DNA from: RAM1 sp041905405
Lineage (GTDB): Bacteria; Pseudomonadota; Gammaproteobacteria; Burkholderiales; Burkholderiaceae_C
DNA: 64,000 nucleotides
Assembly (NCBI GenBank): GCA_041905405.1
Contig: JAYRLC010000002.1
Location: forward strand, 62,001-126,000
Direction: 5' to 3'
Part shown: piece by piece, positions 48,936 through 58,874 of the stretch
Layout: the number at the start of each line of letters is the position of its first letter
Numbering within the stretch: position 1 is the stretch's first letter
Notes under the pieces: generated by a model
Told to the model about the DNA's origin: nothing
Database searches by the model: none
The model's input: the letters and a program-made list of their open reading frames with translations, nothing else
Made by a program: the position numbers and the translations under genes

Positions 48936-51785
48936 TCAGGTCTCCGTATCGTTTTTCTTGCCCGAATCCGCAGCAGGGTCGACGGCCCCGGATCTGCTGA
49001 TCACGGCAGTCTTCGCAAAGGGGTCGTCGCTGATGGCGTCCATTTTCTGGGTGGCATCATAGCCGGGCGCCGGCGGCACTGTTACGGCGCCAGTGGCGAC
49101 CGTGCGCTCGAACGACGGCTGTGGCGCGGGCGGCGCCAATATCACCGTCTTTTCACTCGTATCCTCGTACTGGGGCCCGCCATCGGTGCGGAAGGCCACG
49201 GTCTTCTCGTCGGCCGGCGGCACTGTTGCGGCCGCCACTGGCGAAGCCGACGGCGCGGCAGCAGGGGCAGCGCCGGTTGCGAGCCCGCGAAGGTCCGCAG
49301 CCAGTTGATCGCCGTCCTGGTAACGGGCCTCGGGACGCTTGGCCAGGGCAAGCGCCACGATCTGGGCCAGCCGGTCCGGAATGTCCTTGCGGATGATGCG
49401 GATGTCGGGCGCCTCTTCGTTGGCGATCTTGTACATCAGTTCCGCCATCGAGTCGCCCCGGAAGGGCAATACCCCCGCCAGCATCTGGAACAGCATCACC
49501 CCCAGCGAATACAGGTCCGATCGGCCATCGACTTTCTTGCCGGCGATCTGCTCGGGCGACATGAAGCTGGGCGTGCCCAGCACAAGGCCTGTCTTGGTCT
49601 TGCTGGAGTCGGTGATGCGTGCGATGCCGAAGTCGGTCACCTTGACGGTGTCACTTTCCAGCTCGTACATGATGTTGGCCGGCTTGATGTCGCGGTGAAC
49701 CACGTTCTGGCGGTGGGCGTAGGCCAGGGCCTCGGCCACGCGGGCCACGATGGAGACCACCTTGGGCATGGGCAGCAGTTGCCCGTCGCGGCAGAAGTCC
49801 ACCAGGTCCTTGCCCTTGAGGAATTCCATGGCGATATAGGCCAGGTCGTGTTCCTCGCCCGCATCAAAGATCGTCACGATGTTCTGATGCTGCAGCCTGC
49901 CTGCCGTTTCGGCTTCGCGGAAGAACCGTTCGCGCGCGTCCGTGAGCTCTTCGCCTTCGAATTCCTGGCTCAGGGCCATGGTTTTGATGGCCACCACCCG
50001 GCCGATCTTGGGATCCTTGCCGAGGTAGACGACCCCCATGGCACCCTTGCCCAGTTCCTTTTCGACCTGGTAGCGGCCCAGCATGGGCTTTTCGACGGCC
50101 CCGCCGTCCAGCAGCATGGTGCCGCCCGGGTGCGCACCGCCGCCGCCAAGGATGACCGTCTCCGACAGGTTCTTGGCACGGTTGAGCTTGGATTGCAGGT
50201 CCTTGTAGTCCTTGTTCCAGCCGGCCATGTGCTCGTACACCGCCTGGGCCTTGTTGAACTGGCGCTTGCGCTCGAAGTCCAGCGCCAGGTTGTACAGGTT
50301 GTCCATGACGGCATCGCTCATGGGCACGCGGCGGAAACGGTCGAACGCCATGTCCAGCTGGCCTTGGCCCTGCAGCGCCAGACCCATCATTCGATTGGTC
50401 TCAGCAGATTCCTCGTCCGACTTGAGCTTGCCGGCCTCCGTCATCAGGAAGCGCTTGGTCGTCAGTGCCAGGTGTCCGATGACCAGCAGCGTTGCCGGAA
50501 ACACCAGCTTGAGCCACATCGACGCCCCGGCCAGAAGACCGAATTCCGCTCCCATCAGTGCGACGAAAAGCACCAGCGTCACAATGGCCGCCCTGCCCGC
50601 AGACAGCCGCGGGAGCGCCGCGATCAGGTACCCAGCCACCAGCAGGAAAACACCCAGCGCCGCCCAGGTGCCCCAACCCGGCTGGACGATGAAGTGCTCG
50701 CCCAGAATGCTGGACGTGATGTGCGCGATCATCTCTGCGGGCGACAGGCCGGCATAGCCGGGCGTTGGGAACTGCACCCCCACACCAGCGGCCGTCGCAC
50801 CGATCAGCACGATCTTGTCCGCGTACTTGGACGCGGGAATCTTGCCGCTGATCACGTCATAGAAGGAGTCGACCGCAAAGGCCGGCTTGCCATCACGGCC
50901 CTTGTAGAACTGCGGCAGCATGCGCGCAAACTCGTCCGTCTTGACCCGCAGCTTGCCGATCTGCACAGAATCACCGGGATTGAGCTTCACGTCGGACGGA
51001 CCGAGATTCAGGCTGTGGGCAGCGGCCAGCAAGGCCATCGACGGCACGGCCTTGCCGAAATAGTTGACCAGCATCGGCTCTTCGCGCACGGCGCCGTCAA
51101 CATCATTGGTCTGGTTGAGGTGGCCGATGCCGGCGGCGGCTGTGCCGATCTGCTCAATGGGCTGCTGACCCCGGATCGCCGGCACCGAGAACCCCTGGTT
51201 TTCGTCAACAGCGCTTTTCAGCGCGTAGGGGGGCAGGGGCTTGTCGGGCTTGCCCTGCGGCTCACCCAGCGCAAAGACCGAGGGAATCAGCACATTGCCG
51301 GCCTTGCTCATGCTGGCCGCCAGCTTGGCGTCGGTGTCCAGGGCCAATTCGGCTTCTGAAATGACCTTGCCAAGCTGCTCGCCCACGCCGCCTGCGCCCG
51401 GCTCAGCCGCCGGCCCAAGCGCCTCTTTCATCTTGCGAATGAAGGCCAGGCCGCGGTCCGTCTGCGGCTCAAAAAAGAAAGCGGTATGAACGATGGTCTT
51501 GGCCTTGGCCGCCGCGAGCTGGTCGATCAGCTGGGCGTGAACATCGCGCGGCCAAGGCCAGCGGCCAATGTTGGCAATGCTCTGATCGTCGATCGCGATG
51601 ACGGCGACGCGGTCAGAAGGCTGCCGCGCGCTGCTCGTGCTCGCAAAGTCGTAGAAACGCCGCTCCAGGGTGCCGATGAAATCCGTGGCCTGGTGCAGGA
51701 TGACCACCGCCACCACCACCAGCACGCCCACAAACCAGTCGGAGCGCCAGAACTGACCGCGTTTTGCCGATGAAGATGTGCTCAC
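48936..51785 (-). CDS. CHASE2-domain Ser/Thr protein kinase
   Basis: A 949-residue membrane kinase. A short cytoplasmic start and a helix (WFVGVLVVVAVVILHQA) lead to CHASE2 (about 40-340; RVAVIAIDDQSIANIGRWPW), three helices (about 375-465), a helical linker and a Hanks kinase domain (about 563-825). It has the P-loop LGKGAMGVVYLGKD, the catalytic HRDIKPANIMYE, DFGIARI and the activation segment GTPSFMSPEQI. A Pro/Ala/Thr tail (830-949) contains repeated KTV-like motifs. GTG 51785 behind AAGGGGCGGGAA is the chosen start; upstream codons are Arg/Cys/Pro-rich and lack a ribosome site. It heads the signalling set PP2C, FHA, cyclase, phosphodiesterase and ATPase. Confidence 0.9.
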   Translation of the reverse strand: MSTSSSAKRGQFWRSDWFVGVLVVVAVVILHQATDFIGTLERRFYDFASTSSARQPSDRVAVIAIDDQSIANIGRWPWPRDVHAQLIDQLAAAKAKTIVHTAFFFEPQTDRGLAFIRKMKEALGPAAEPGAGGVGEQLGKVISEAELALDTDAKLAASMSKAGNVLIPSVFALGEPQGKPDKPLPPYALKSAVDENQGFSVPAIRGQQPIEQIGTAAAGIGHLNQTNDVDGAVREEPMLVNYFGKAVPSMALLAAAHSLNLGPSDVKLNPGDSVQIGKLRVKTDEFARMLPQFYKGRDGKPAFAVDSFYDVISGKIPASKYADKIVLIGATAAGVGVQFPTPGYAGLSPAEMIAHITSSILGEHFIVQPGWGTWAALGVFLLVAGYLIAALPRLSAGRAAIVTLVLFVALMGAEFGLLAGASMWLKLVFPATLLVIGHLALTTKRFLMTEAGKLKSDEESAETNRMMGLALQGQGQLDMAFDRFRRVPMSDAVMDNLYNLALDFERKRQFNKAQAVYEHMAGWNKDYKDLQSKLNRAKNLSETVILGGGGAHPGGTMLLDGGAVEKPMLGRYQVEKELGKGAMGVVYLGKDPKIGRVVAIKTMALSQEFEGEELTDARERFFREAETAGRLQHQNIVTIFDAGEEHDLAYIAMEFLKGKDLVDFCRDGQLLPMPKVVSIVARVAEALAYAHRQNVVHRDIKPANIMYELESDTVKVTDFGIARITDSSKTKTGLVLGTPSFMSPEQIAGKKVDGRSDLYSLGVMLFQMLAGVLPFRGDSMAELMYKIANEEAPDIRIIRKDIPDRLAQIVALALAKRPEARYQDGDQLAADLRGLATGAAPAAAPSASPVAAATVPPADEKTVAFRTDGGPQYEDTSEKTVILAPPAPQPSFERTVATGAVTVPPAPGYDATQKMDAISDDPFAKTAVISRSGAVDPAADSGKKNDTET

Positions 51786-51885
51786 TTCCCGCCCCTTGTC
51801 CCGTTCGCAGACAACGCCCTTTTTGTGGATGGTTCTCGCCCGCCGTCCACACGGGACGGCGCGGGCGCAGCACCGCGAATCTGGG

Positions 51886-51914
51886 AAGGTAACAGAGGGG
51901 CATCCGCCGGACAA
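51886..51914 (-). promoter_or_regulatory. Candidate promoter of the kinase-cyclase-ATPase operon
   Basis: On the minus strand TTGTCC (51914-51909), a 17-nt spacer and TACCTT (51891-51886), about 100 bp ahead of GTG 51785. It is the best -35/-10 pair between terC and the kinase. The rest of 51786-51994 contains only a GC-rich hairpin near the terC stop. Confidence 0.4.
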
Positions 51915-51994
51915 GGCACTTTGTCACGACGGTACTACCATATGTTGCAAATAAGCGGCAGCCGTCAGGGCCGCCGCTGGCTGGGCCGACGGCG

Positions 51995-52672
51995 TCAGCC
52001 GTGCTGGCCGCGTCGCTGCAACAGCTTGCCGATGCCGATCACCAGGGCGGCGCCGGCCGCCGCTGCCACATAGTGCAGCCACGGATTGGCGGCGGAAAAG
52101 TCTTTCAGCGCCACATCGCTTGCGATCGTTTCACCGCCCACCCAGCCGATCAGCGCCGCACCCAGCATGACGATGATGGGAAAGCGCTCCATGAGTTTGA
52201 TCATGAGCGTACTGCCGAAGATCACGAGCGGGATGCTGATCGCCAGCCCCAGGATCAGCAGCACCATGCTGCCCTTGGCGGCAGCGGCCACGGCGATCAC
52301 GTTGTCCAGGCTCATGACGATATCGGCGATGAGGATGGTGCGCACGGCTGCCAGCAGGCCGCCATTTTCCTTCTCAGCGCCTTCGTCCTCGTCCTCGTCC
52401 CCGAGCAGTTGCACCCCGATCCACAACAGCAGGATGCCGCCGATGATTTGCAGGTAGGACAGTTGCAGCAGCCAGGCGGCCACCACGGTCAGCATGATGC
52501 GCAACACCACGGCCGCGCCCGAGCCGAAAAAGATGGCCTTTTTCTGTTGCTCCGGCGGCAGCGACCGCGCTGCCAGCGCGATCACGACGGCGTTGTCACC
52601 CGACAGGATGATGTTGATCCAGATGATCTTGATGAGGCCGATCCAGAAGTCGGCCCCTTGCAGCATGTCCAT
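51995..52672 (-). CDS. TerC-family integral membrane protein, second copy
   Basis: A 225-residue membrane protein with about seven helices and the TerC motifs INIILSGDNAVVIALAARSL and ILIADIVMSLDNVIAVAAAA. The cytoplasmic acidic loop LLGDEDEDEGAEKENG may bind metal. It is related to the TerC at 32649 but clearly diverged, and no yybP-ykoY motif is present upstream. It follows sucCD on the same strand after a strong terminator, so it needs its own promoter. Function is probably metal (Mn) export or loading. Confidence 0.9.
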   Translation of the reverse strand: MDMLQGADFWIGLIKIIWINIILSGDNAVVIALAARSLPPEQQKKAIFFGSGAAVVLRIMLTVVAAWLLQLSYLQIIGGILLLWIGVQLLGDEDEDEGAEKENGGLLAAVRTILIADIVMSLDNVIAVAAAAKGSMVLLILGLAISIPLVIFGSTLMIKLMERFPIIVMLGAALIGWVGGETIASDVALKDFSAANPWLHYVAAAAGAALVIGIGKLLQRRGQHG

Positions 52673-52697
52673 GGTTTCTCCAGATGTTATGAATTGA

Positions 52698-52734
52698 AGA
52701 GGGCGCCCGGAATCAGTTTTCCCGGGCGCCCTCT
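52698..52734. terminator. Strong hairpin terminator between sucD and terC
   Basis: AGAGGGCGCCCGG (52698-52710) pairs perfectly over 13 bp with CCGGGCGCCCTCT (52722-52734) around an 11-nt loop, about 60 nt after the sucD stop. In the sucD direction the stem is followed by TCAATT rather than a long T-run, while on the other strand it is followed by TTCTTA. It should stop most transcription from sucCD. Confidence 0.65.
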
Positions 52735-52792
52735 TTCTTATTGGAGTGCGCAGTGTATAGGGCGGCGCCCGCCCTGCCGTTCGTAGTTCTGC

Positions 52793-53686
52793 TTACAGCA
52801 TGGCCTTGAGCAGCTTGCCCATTTCGGACGGGTTGCGCGTGACCTTGAAGCCGCACTCTTCCATGATGGCGAGCTTGGCGTCGGCCGTGTCTGCGCCGCC
52901 GGAGATCAGCGCGCCCGCATGGCCCATGCGCTTGCCGGGGGGCGCCGTCACGCCGGCAATGAAACCGACGATGGGCTTTTTCATGTTGGCCTTGCACCAG
53001 CGGGCAGCGTCCGCCTCGTCCGGTCCGCCAATTTCGCCGATCATGATCACGGCGTCGGTGTCCGGGTCGTCATTGAACGCTTTCATGACGTCGATGTGCT
53101 TCAGCCCGTTGATCGGGTCGCCGCCAATGCCCACGGCGCTGGACTGGCCGATGCCCAGCTCGGTGAGCTGCGCCACGGCTTCATAGGTCAGCGTGCCGGA
53201 GCGGCTCACCACACCCACGCGGCCCTTCTTGTGGATGTGACCGGGCATGATGCCGATCTTGATCTCGTCAGGGGTGATCAGGCCGGGGCAGTTGGGGCCG
53301 AGCAGCAGGGTCTTCTTGCCGCCGGCAGCTTCCTTGGCCTTCATCCTGTTGCGCACTTCGAGCATGTCACGCACGGGGATGCCTTCGGTGATGCAGATGG
53401 CCAGATCCAGGTCAGCCTCGACCGCTTCCCAGATGGCGGCGGCGGCGCCCGCCGGCGGCACGTAGATCACGGACACGGTAGCGCCGGTATGGGCCGCGGC
53501 ATCCTTCACGGTCGCGTAGATCGGAATGTTGAAGATCGACTCGCCCGCCTTCTTGGGGTTCACGCCCGCCACGAAGCAGTTCTTGCCGTTGGCGTATTCC
53601 TGGCACTTTTCGGTGTGGAACTGCCCGGTCTTGCCGGTGATGCCCTGCGTGATGACTTTGGTGTCTTTGTTGATGTAGATCGACAT
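52793..53686 (-). CDS. sucD: Succinyl-CoA synthetase alpha subunit
   Basis: TCA-cycle enzyme subunit of 297 residues forming SucC2D2 or SucCD dimers and coupling succinyl-CoA cleavage to ATP or GTP formation. The CoA-binding Rossmann part includes TQGITGKTGQFHTEK, and the phosphorylated active-site His lies in KRMGHAGALISGGADTA. The length is standard. It follows sucC by 9 nt on the same strand. Confidence 0.98.
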   Translation of the reverse strand: MSIYINKDTKVITQGITGKTGQFHTEKCQEYANGKNCFVAGVNPKKAGESIFNIPIYATVKDAAAHTGATVSVIYVPPAGAAAAIWEAVEADLDLAICITEGIPVRDMLEVRNRMKAKEAAGGKKTLLLGPNCPGLITPDEIKIGIMPGHIHKKGRVGVVSRSGTLTYEAVAQLTELGIGQSSAVGIGGDPINGLKHIDVMKAFNDDPDTDAVIMIGEIGGPDEADAARWCKANMKKPIVGFIAGVTAPPGKRMGHAGALISGGADTADAKLAIMEECGFKVTRNPSEMGKLLKAML

Positions 53687-53695
53687 GACTGTTCC

Positions 53696-54859
<1,164 letters not shown>

Positions 54860-55017
54860 GAGGTCTCTCTCAGGAATGGATGAATCTGTACCCGTCCGCA
54901 GGGCCGGGGCCCGCGCAGGCGGGGCTGCGCGGTGCAGCCTTCAACTGTATCATGCTGCAACGCACAATTCTTGTGCGTGCCTTACAGTGGGGCGCTCCAC
55001 TGCCCCAGGACCTTTCC

Positions 55018-55938
55018 ATGCCCAAGGTTTTCATTGATGGCGAGGCCGGCACTACCGGCCTGCAGATCCGCGAACGGCTTGAGAAGATGCCCCAGATCGA
55101 GCTGGTCAGCATCGCGCCCGGGCTGCGAAAGGATCCCGCCGCCAAGCGAGAACTGATGAGCGGCGTCGATCTGGTGATCTTCTGCCTGCACGACGACGCG
55201 GCGCGCGAATCGGCCGCCATGGTGGACGACATCATCAAAAGCCAGGGCAAGGGTCCGAAGGTGATCGACGCGTCCACCGCGCACCGTACGGCCGACGGTT
55301 GGGTGTTCGGCTTCCCGGAACTGGCCAAGGGCCAGCGTGAGGCCGTTGCCCATGCATCCCGCGTCAGTAACCCCGGCTGCTATTCCACAGGCGCCATTGC
55401 ACTGATCCGCCCGCTGGTGGACGCCGGCCTGATCCCGCGGGACTTTCCGCTCGCCTTGCCGTCCGTGAGCGGCTATTCCGGTGGCGGCCGCACGATGATT
55501 GAGGCTTACGAGGCGGGCACTGCGCCAGCCTACGAAACGTATGCGCTGACGCTCAAGCACAAGCACCTGCCGGAAATCATGAAGTACACGGGCCTGACGC
55601 GCCGCCCGGTATTCATCCCTGCAGTAGGCAACTTCCGTCAGGGCATGCTGGTGCAAATGCCGTTGCATCTGGATCTGCTGCCCGGCGCGCCCAAGGCTGC
55701 AGCACTGCATGACGCGCTAGCCGCCCACTACGCGGGCAGCGAATGGGTAACGGTAGAGCCGCCCACCGAATCGGGCAAGCTCGACCCCCTGGCATTGAAT
55801 GACACGAACAAGATGGAACTGCGCGTGTTTGCCAATGAGGACTACCGGCAGGCCGTGCTGATCGCCCGTCTGGACAACCTGGGCAAGGGCGCCAGCGGCG
55901 CCGCCGTCCAGAACCTGAAGCTCATGCTGGGGCTTTGA
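55018..55938 (+). CDS. argC: N-acetyl-gamma-glutamyl-phosphate reductase, type 2
   Basis: Third step of arginine synthesis, reducing N-acetylglutamyl phosphate to the semialdehyde with NADPH. At 306 residues it belongs to the short type-2 branch (about 310) rather than the roughly 340-residue type 1. The dinucleotide motif is FIDGEAGTTGLQIRERL and the catalytic Cys is in RVSNPGCYSTGAIAL. ATG 55018 is chosen since it begins the Rossmann strand; the open frame runs further upstream without domain content. It is isolated from other arg genes and convergent with recX. Confidence 0.93.
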   Translation: MPKVFIDGEAGTTGLQIRERLEKMPQIELVSIAPGLRKDPAAKRELMSGVDLVIFCLHDDAARESAAMVDDIIKSQGKGPKVIDASTAHRTADGWVFGFPELAKGQREAVAHASRVSNPGCYSTGAIALIRPLVDAGLIPRDFPLALPSVSGYSGGGRTMIEAYEAGTAPAYETYALTLKHKHLPEIMKYTGLTRRPVFIPAVGNFRQGMLVQMPLHLDLLPGAPKAAALHDALAAHYAGSEWVTVEPPTESGKLDPLALNDTNKMELRVFANEDYRQAVLIARLDNLGKGASGAAVQNLKLMLGL

Positions 55939-55956
55939 GCCCCGGCTTTTACAGTT

Positions 55957-56433
55957 TCAGTAGTCCTCACCCGCGTCCGCCAGGACGCGGTGAATGACCT
56001 CTGCACCGAATCCCCGCGACACCAGAAACCGCATCTGCCGGCCACGCTCGGCGGCACTGGCCGGCAGTTCTCCGAACTTGCGCCGCCAGACTTCGCGCGC
56101 GCGCTGCAGCTCGGTCGCCTTGAGCTGGGCCACGGTGTCCAGCAGGACGTCCTGGGACACCCCCTTGGCCTGCAGTTCCTGCCGCACACGCGCCAGGCCC
56201 AGGCGAGGCGCCCGCCGGTGAACGACAGACTCTGCCACCCGGCGTTCGTTGATGAAGCCCCGCGCCTGCAGTTCATCCAGCACGCGGGCCAGTTCGCCGG
56301 GGGTCGTCTCATGGGCGGCCAGCTTGCGTTCCAGCTCGGCCCGTGAGTGCTCACGCGCGCCCAGCAGCTTGAGGGCGCGGCCCTTGAGCGACGGGCCTGC
56401 AAGCCCCGGTGACGGCACCGCCGTTGTCGTCAT
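55957..56433 (-). CDS. recX: Regulatory protein RecX
   Basis: A 158-residue helical repeat protein that binds RecA filaments and limits their activity. The three RecX helical motifs are visible: ALKLLGAREHSRAELERKLA, DELQARGFINERRVAESVVH and VRQELQAKGVSQDVLLDTVA. It starts 3 nt after recA, the usual arrangement in proteobacteria, and is expressed with recA in the SOS response. Confidence 0.95.
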   Translation of the reverse strand: MTTTAVPSPGLAGPSLKGRALKLLGAREHSRAELERKLAAHETTPGELARVLDELQARGFINERRVAESVVHRRAPRLGLARVRQELQAKGVSQDVLLDTVAQLKATELQRAREVWRRKFGELPASAAERGRQMRFLVSRGFGAEVIHRVLADAGEDY

Positions 56434-56436
56434 GGC

Positions 56437-57507
56437 TTACGCTTTGCCGCCGTCCTCATCGGCCACCGGCAGCAGGGCGATGCCCAGGTTGTCACGCACC
56501 TTGTTTTCGATCTCCACGGCCAGGTCGGGGTTCTCGCGCAGGAATTCCCGGGCGTTGTCGCGGCCCTGGCCGATCTTTTCGCCTTTGTACGCATACCAGG
56601 CACCGGATTTTTCAAGCACCTGGTGGGCCACGCCCATGTCGATGATCTCGCCCTCGCGGCTGATGCCTTCGCCAAACAGGATGTCGAACTCCGCTGTCTT
56701 GAACGGGGGCGAGACCTTGTTTTTGACGACCTTGACCTTGGTTTCGTTGCCGATGGCCTCTTCGCCCTTCTTGATGGTGCCGGTGCGGCGGATGTCCAGA
56801 CGGACCGAGGCGTAGAACTTCAGCGCATTGCCGCCCGTGGTGGTTTCGGGGCTGCCGAACATCACGCCGATCTTCATGCGGATCTGGTTGATGAAGATGA
56901 CCATGCAGTTGGTCTTCTTGATGGTGGCGGTCAGCTTGCGCAGCGCCTGGCTCATCAGGCGGGCCTGCAGGCCGGGCAGCGAGTCGCCCATTTCGCCTTC
57001 GATTTCGGCCTTGGGCACCAGCGCGGCGACCGAGTCGATCACGATCAGGTCCACAGCGCCCGAACGCACCAGGCTGTCCACGATTTCCAGCGCCTGTTCG
57101 CCGGTGTCGGGCTGGCTGATCAGCAGGTCGCTCACGTCCACACCCAGCTTGCCGGCGTATTGCACGTCCAGGGCATGTTCGGCGTCCACGAAGGCGCAGG
57201 TGCCGCCCTGCTTCTGCATTTCGGCGATGACCTGCAGGGTCAGCGTGGTCTTGCCCGACGATTCCGGGCCGTAGATCTCGACCACACGGCCGCGCGGCAG
57301 GCCGCCAACGCCCAAGGCAATGTCCAGGCCCAGCGAGCCGGTGGAGACAACCTGGATGTCCTCGATCGCCTCGCCTTCGCCCAGGCGCATGATCGTGCCC
57401 TTGCCGAACTGCTTTTCGATCTGGGCCAGCGCGGCCTGCAGGGCCTTGGCCTTTTCGGTGTCGGCGGCGGTGGAGGCGACCTTGCTGCCCTTGACTTGTG
57501 CGTCCAT
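56437..57507 (-). CDS. recA: Recombinase RecA
   Basis: ATP-dependent strand-exchange protein and LexA co-protease, 356 residues. Walker A is GPESSGKTTLTLQ; the conserved blocks FVDAEHALDVQYAGKLGVDV, LIVIDSVAALVPKAEIEGEM, NCMVIFINQIRMKIGVMFG and GNALKFYASVRLDIRR are all present, with an acidic C-terminus. ATG 57507 is preceded by AAGGAGA at the right distance. recX follows 3 nt downstream. A LexA box overlaps the -35 of its promoter. Confidence 0.99.
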   Translation of the reverse strand: MDAQVKGSKVASTAADTEKAKALQAALAQIEKQFGKGTIMRLGEGEAIEDIQVVSTGSLGLDIALGVGGLPRGRVVEIYGPESSGKTTLTLQVIAEMQKQGGTCAFVDAEHALDVQYAGKLGVDVSDLLISQPDTGEQALEIVDSLVRSGAVDLIVIDSVAALVPKAEIEGEMGDSLPGLQARLMSQALRKLTATIKKTNCMVIFINQIRMKIGVMFGSPETTTGGNALKFYASVRLDIRRTGTIKKGEEAIGNETKVKVVKNKVSPPFKTAEFDILFGEGISREGEIIDMGVAHQVLEKSGAWYAYKGEKIGQGRDNAREFLRENPDLAVEIENKVRDNLGIALLPVADEDGGKA

Positions 57508-57531
57508 GAAAATCTCCTTGAGAATCAACAG

Positions 57532-57567
57532 GTTATATGAGGAACATTCAGCTGTCTTGATTCACAG
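57532..57567 (-). promoter_or_regulatory. recA promoter with LexA (SOS) box
   Basis: CTGT-N8-ACAG at 57552-57567 is the betaproteobacterial/E. coli-type LexA site. On the minus strand it overlaps the -35 TCAAGA (57560-57555), which is 17 bp from the -10 TATAAC (57537-57532). Repression by LexA and induction by DNA damage are therefore expected for recA-recX. Confidence 0.8.
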
Positions 57568-57650
57568 GCTGGATGCTTGACCAGTACTCTAAGGGTGCAG
57601 TAAAGCAAAGTAAACGGCTTTTTTGGTCAGTCTGCCTTATTATTTAAAAC

Positions 57651-58130
57651 ATGCACTCCATCCCGGATATCGCCTGGCGCCAGACCCATCTGGGCCGGTT
57701 GCTGGGCCACGCCATGCGGCGCTTTGACGAGCGGGTGCTGCACCTCATGGCGCACAACATCGACGTGCCGCTGGCACTGTCCAACCTGGCGTCGCGTGCG
57801 CAGGTCAGCGCCGCCCATGTGCACATCACGCGGCACCTGGCGCTGGAAGGCTCGCGCCTGACCGATCTGGCCGCGCGCGCCGGCATGACCAAACAGGCCA
57901 TGGGCGACCTGGTCAACCAGTGCGAGGCCTGGGGACTGGTGCGGCGCGAGGACGACCCGCTGGATGCGCGCGCGCGGCGCATTCATTTCACCCCGACCGG
58001 GTTAGCCTGGCTGCAGGCGTTCAAGGATGCGGTCACCCAGGCCGAGGCCGAGTTCCGCGCCGAGGTGGGCCCCGAGGTGGCCACGGTGGTGATGATCGGC
58101 CTGGAAGCCTATGCCGGCCCCGCCGCCTGA
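57651..58130 (+). CDS. MarR-family transcriptional regulator
   Basis: A 159-residue winged-helix regulator: helical dimerisation ends and a DNA-binding core (SRLTDLAARAGMTKQAMGDL, then NQCEAWGLVRREDDPLDARA, then RRIHFTPTGLAWL). TATTAT (57638-57643) lies seven bases before ATG 57651 and no ribosome site is visible, so the mRNA may be leaderless. It is divergent from recA and followed 69 nt later by a two-component pair. Targets are unknown; autoregulation would be typical. Confidence 0.85.
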   Translation: MHSIPDIAWRQTHLGRLLGHAMRRFDERVLHLMAHNIDVPLALSNLASRAQVSAAHVHITRHLALEGSRLTDLAARAGMTKQAMGDLVNQCEAWGLVRREDDPLDARARRIHFTPTGLAWLQAFKDAVTQAEAEFRAEVGPEVATVVMIGLEAYAGPAA

Positions 58131-58199
58131 CCTGGATCAGTCGCCCACCGTCATGCAGGCCTAAAATTTGCCCACCCGCCCAAGACAACGGAGACAGCC

Positions 58200-58870
<671 letters not shown>

Positions 58871-58874
<4 letters not shown>

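Noticed and set aside
48843..51359. Long plus-strand open frame opposite the Ser/Thr kinase gene.
   Set aside because: Composition typical of antisense frames; the kinase on the other strand has all catalytic motifs.
52673..52792. Possible second yybP-ykoY riboswitch in front of the second terC.
   Set aside because: The gap contains only the sucD terminator hairpin; the GGGGAGTAGC core is absent.
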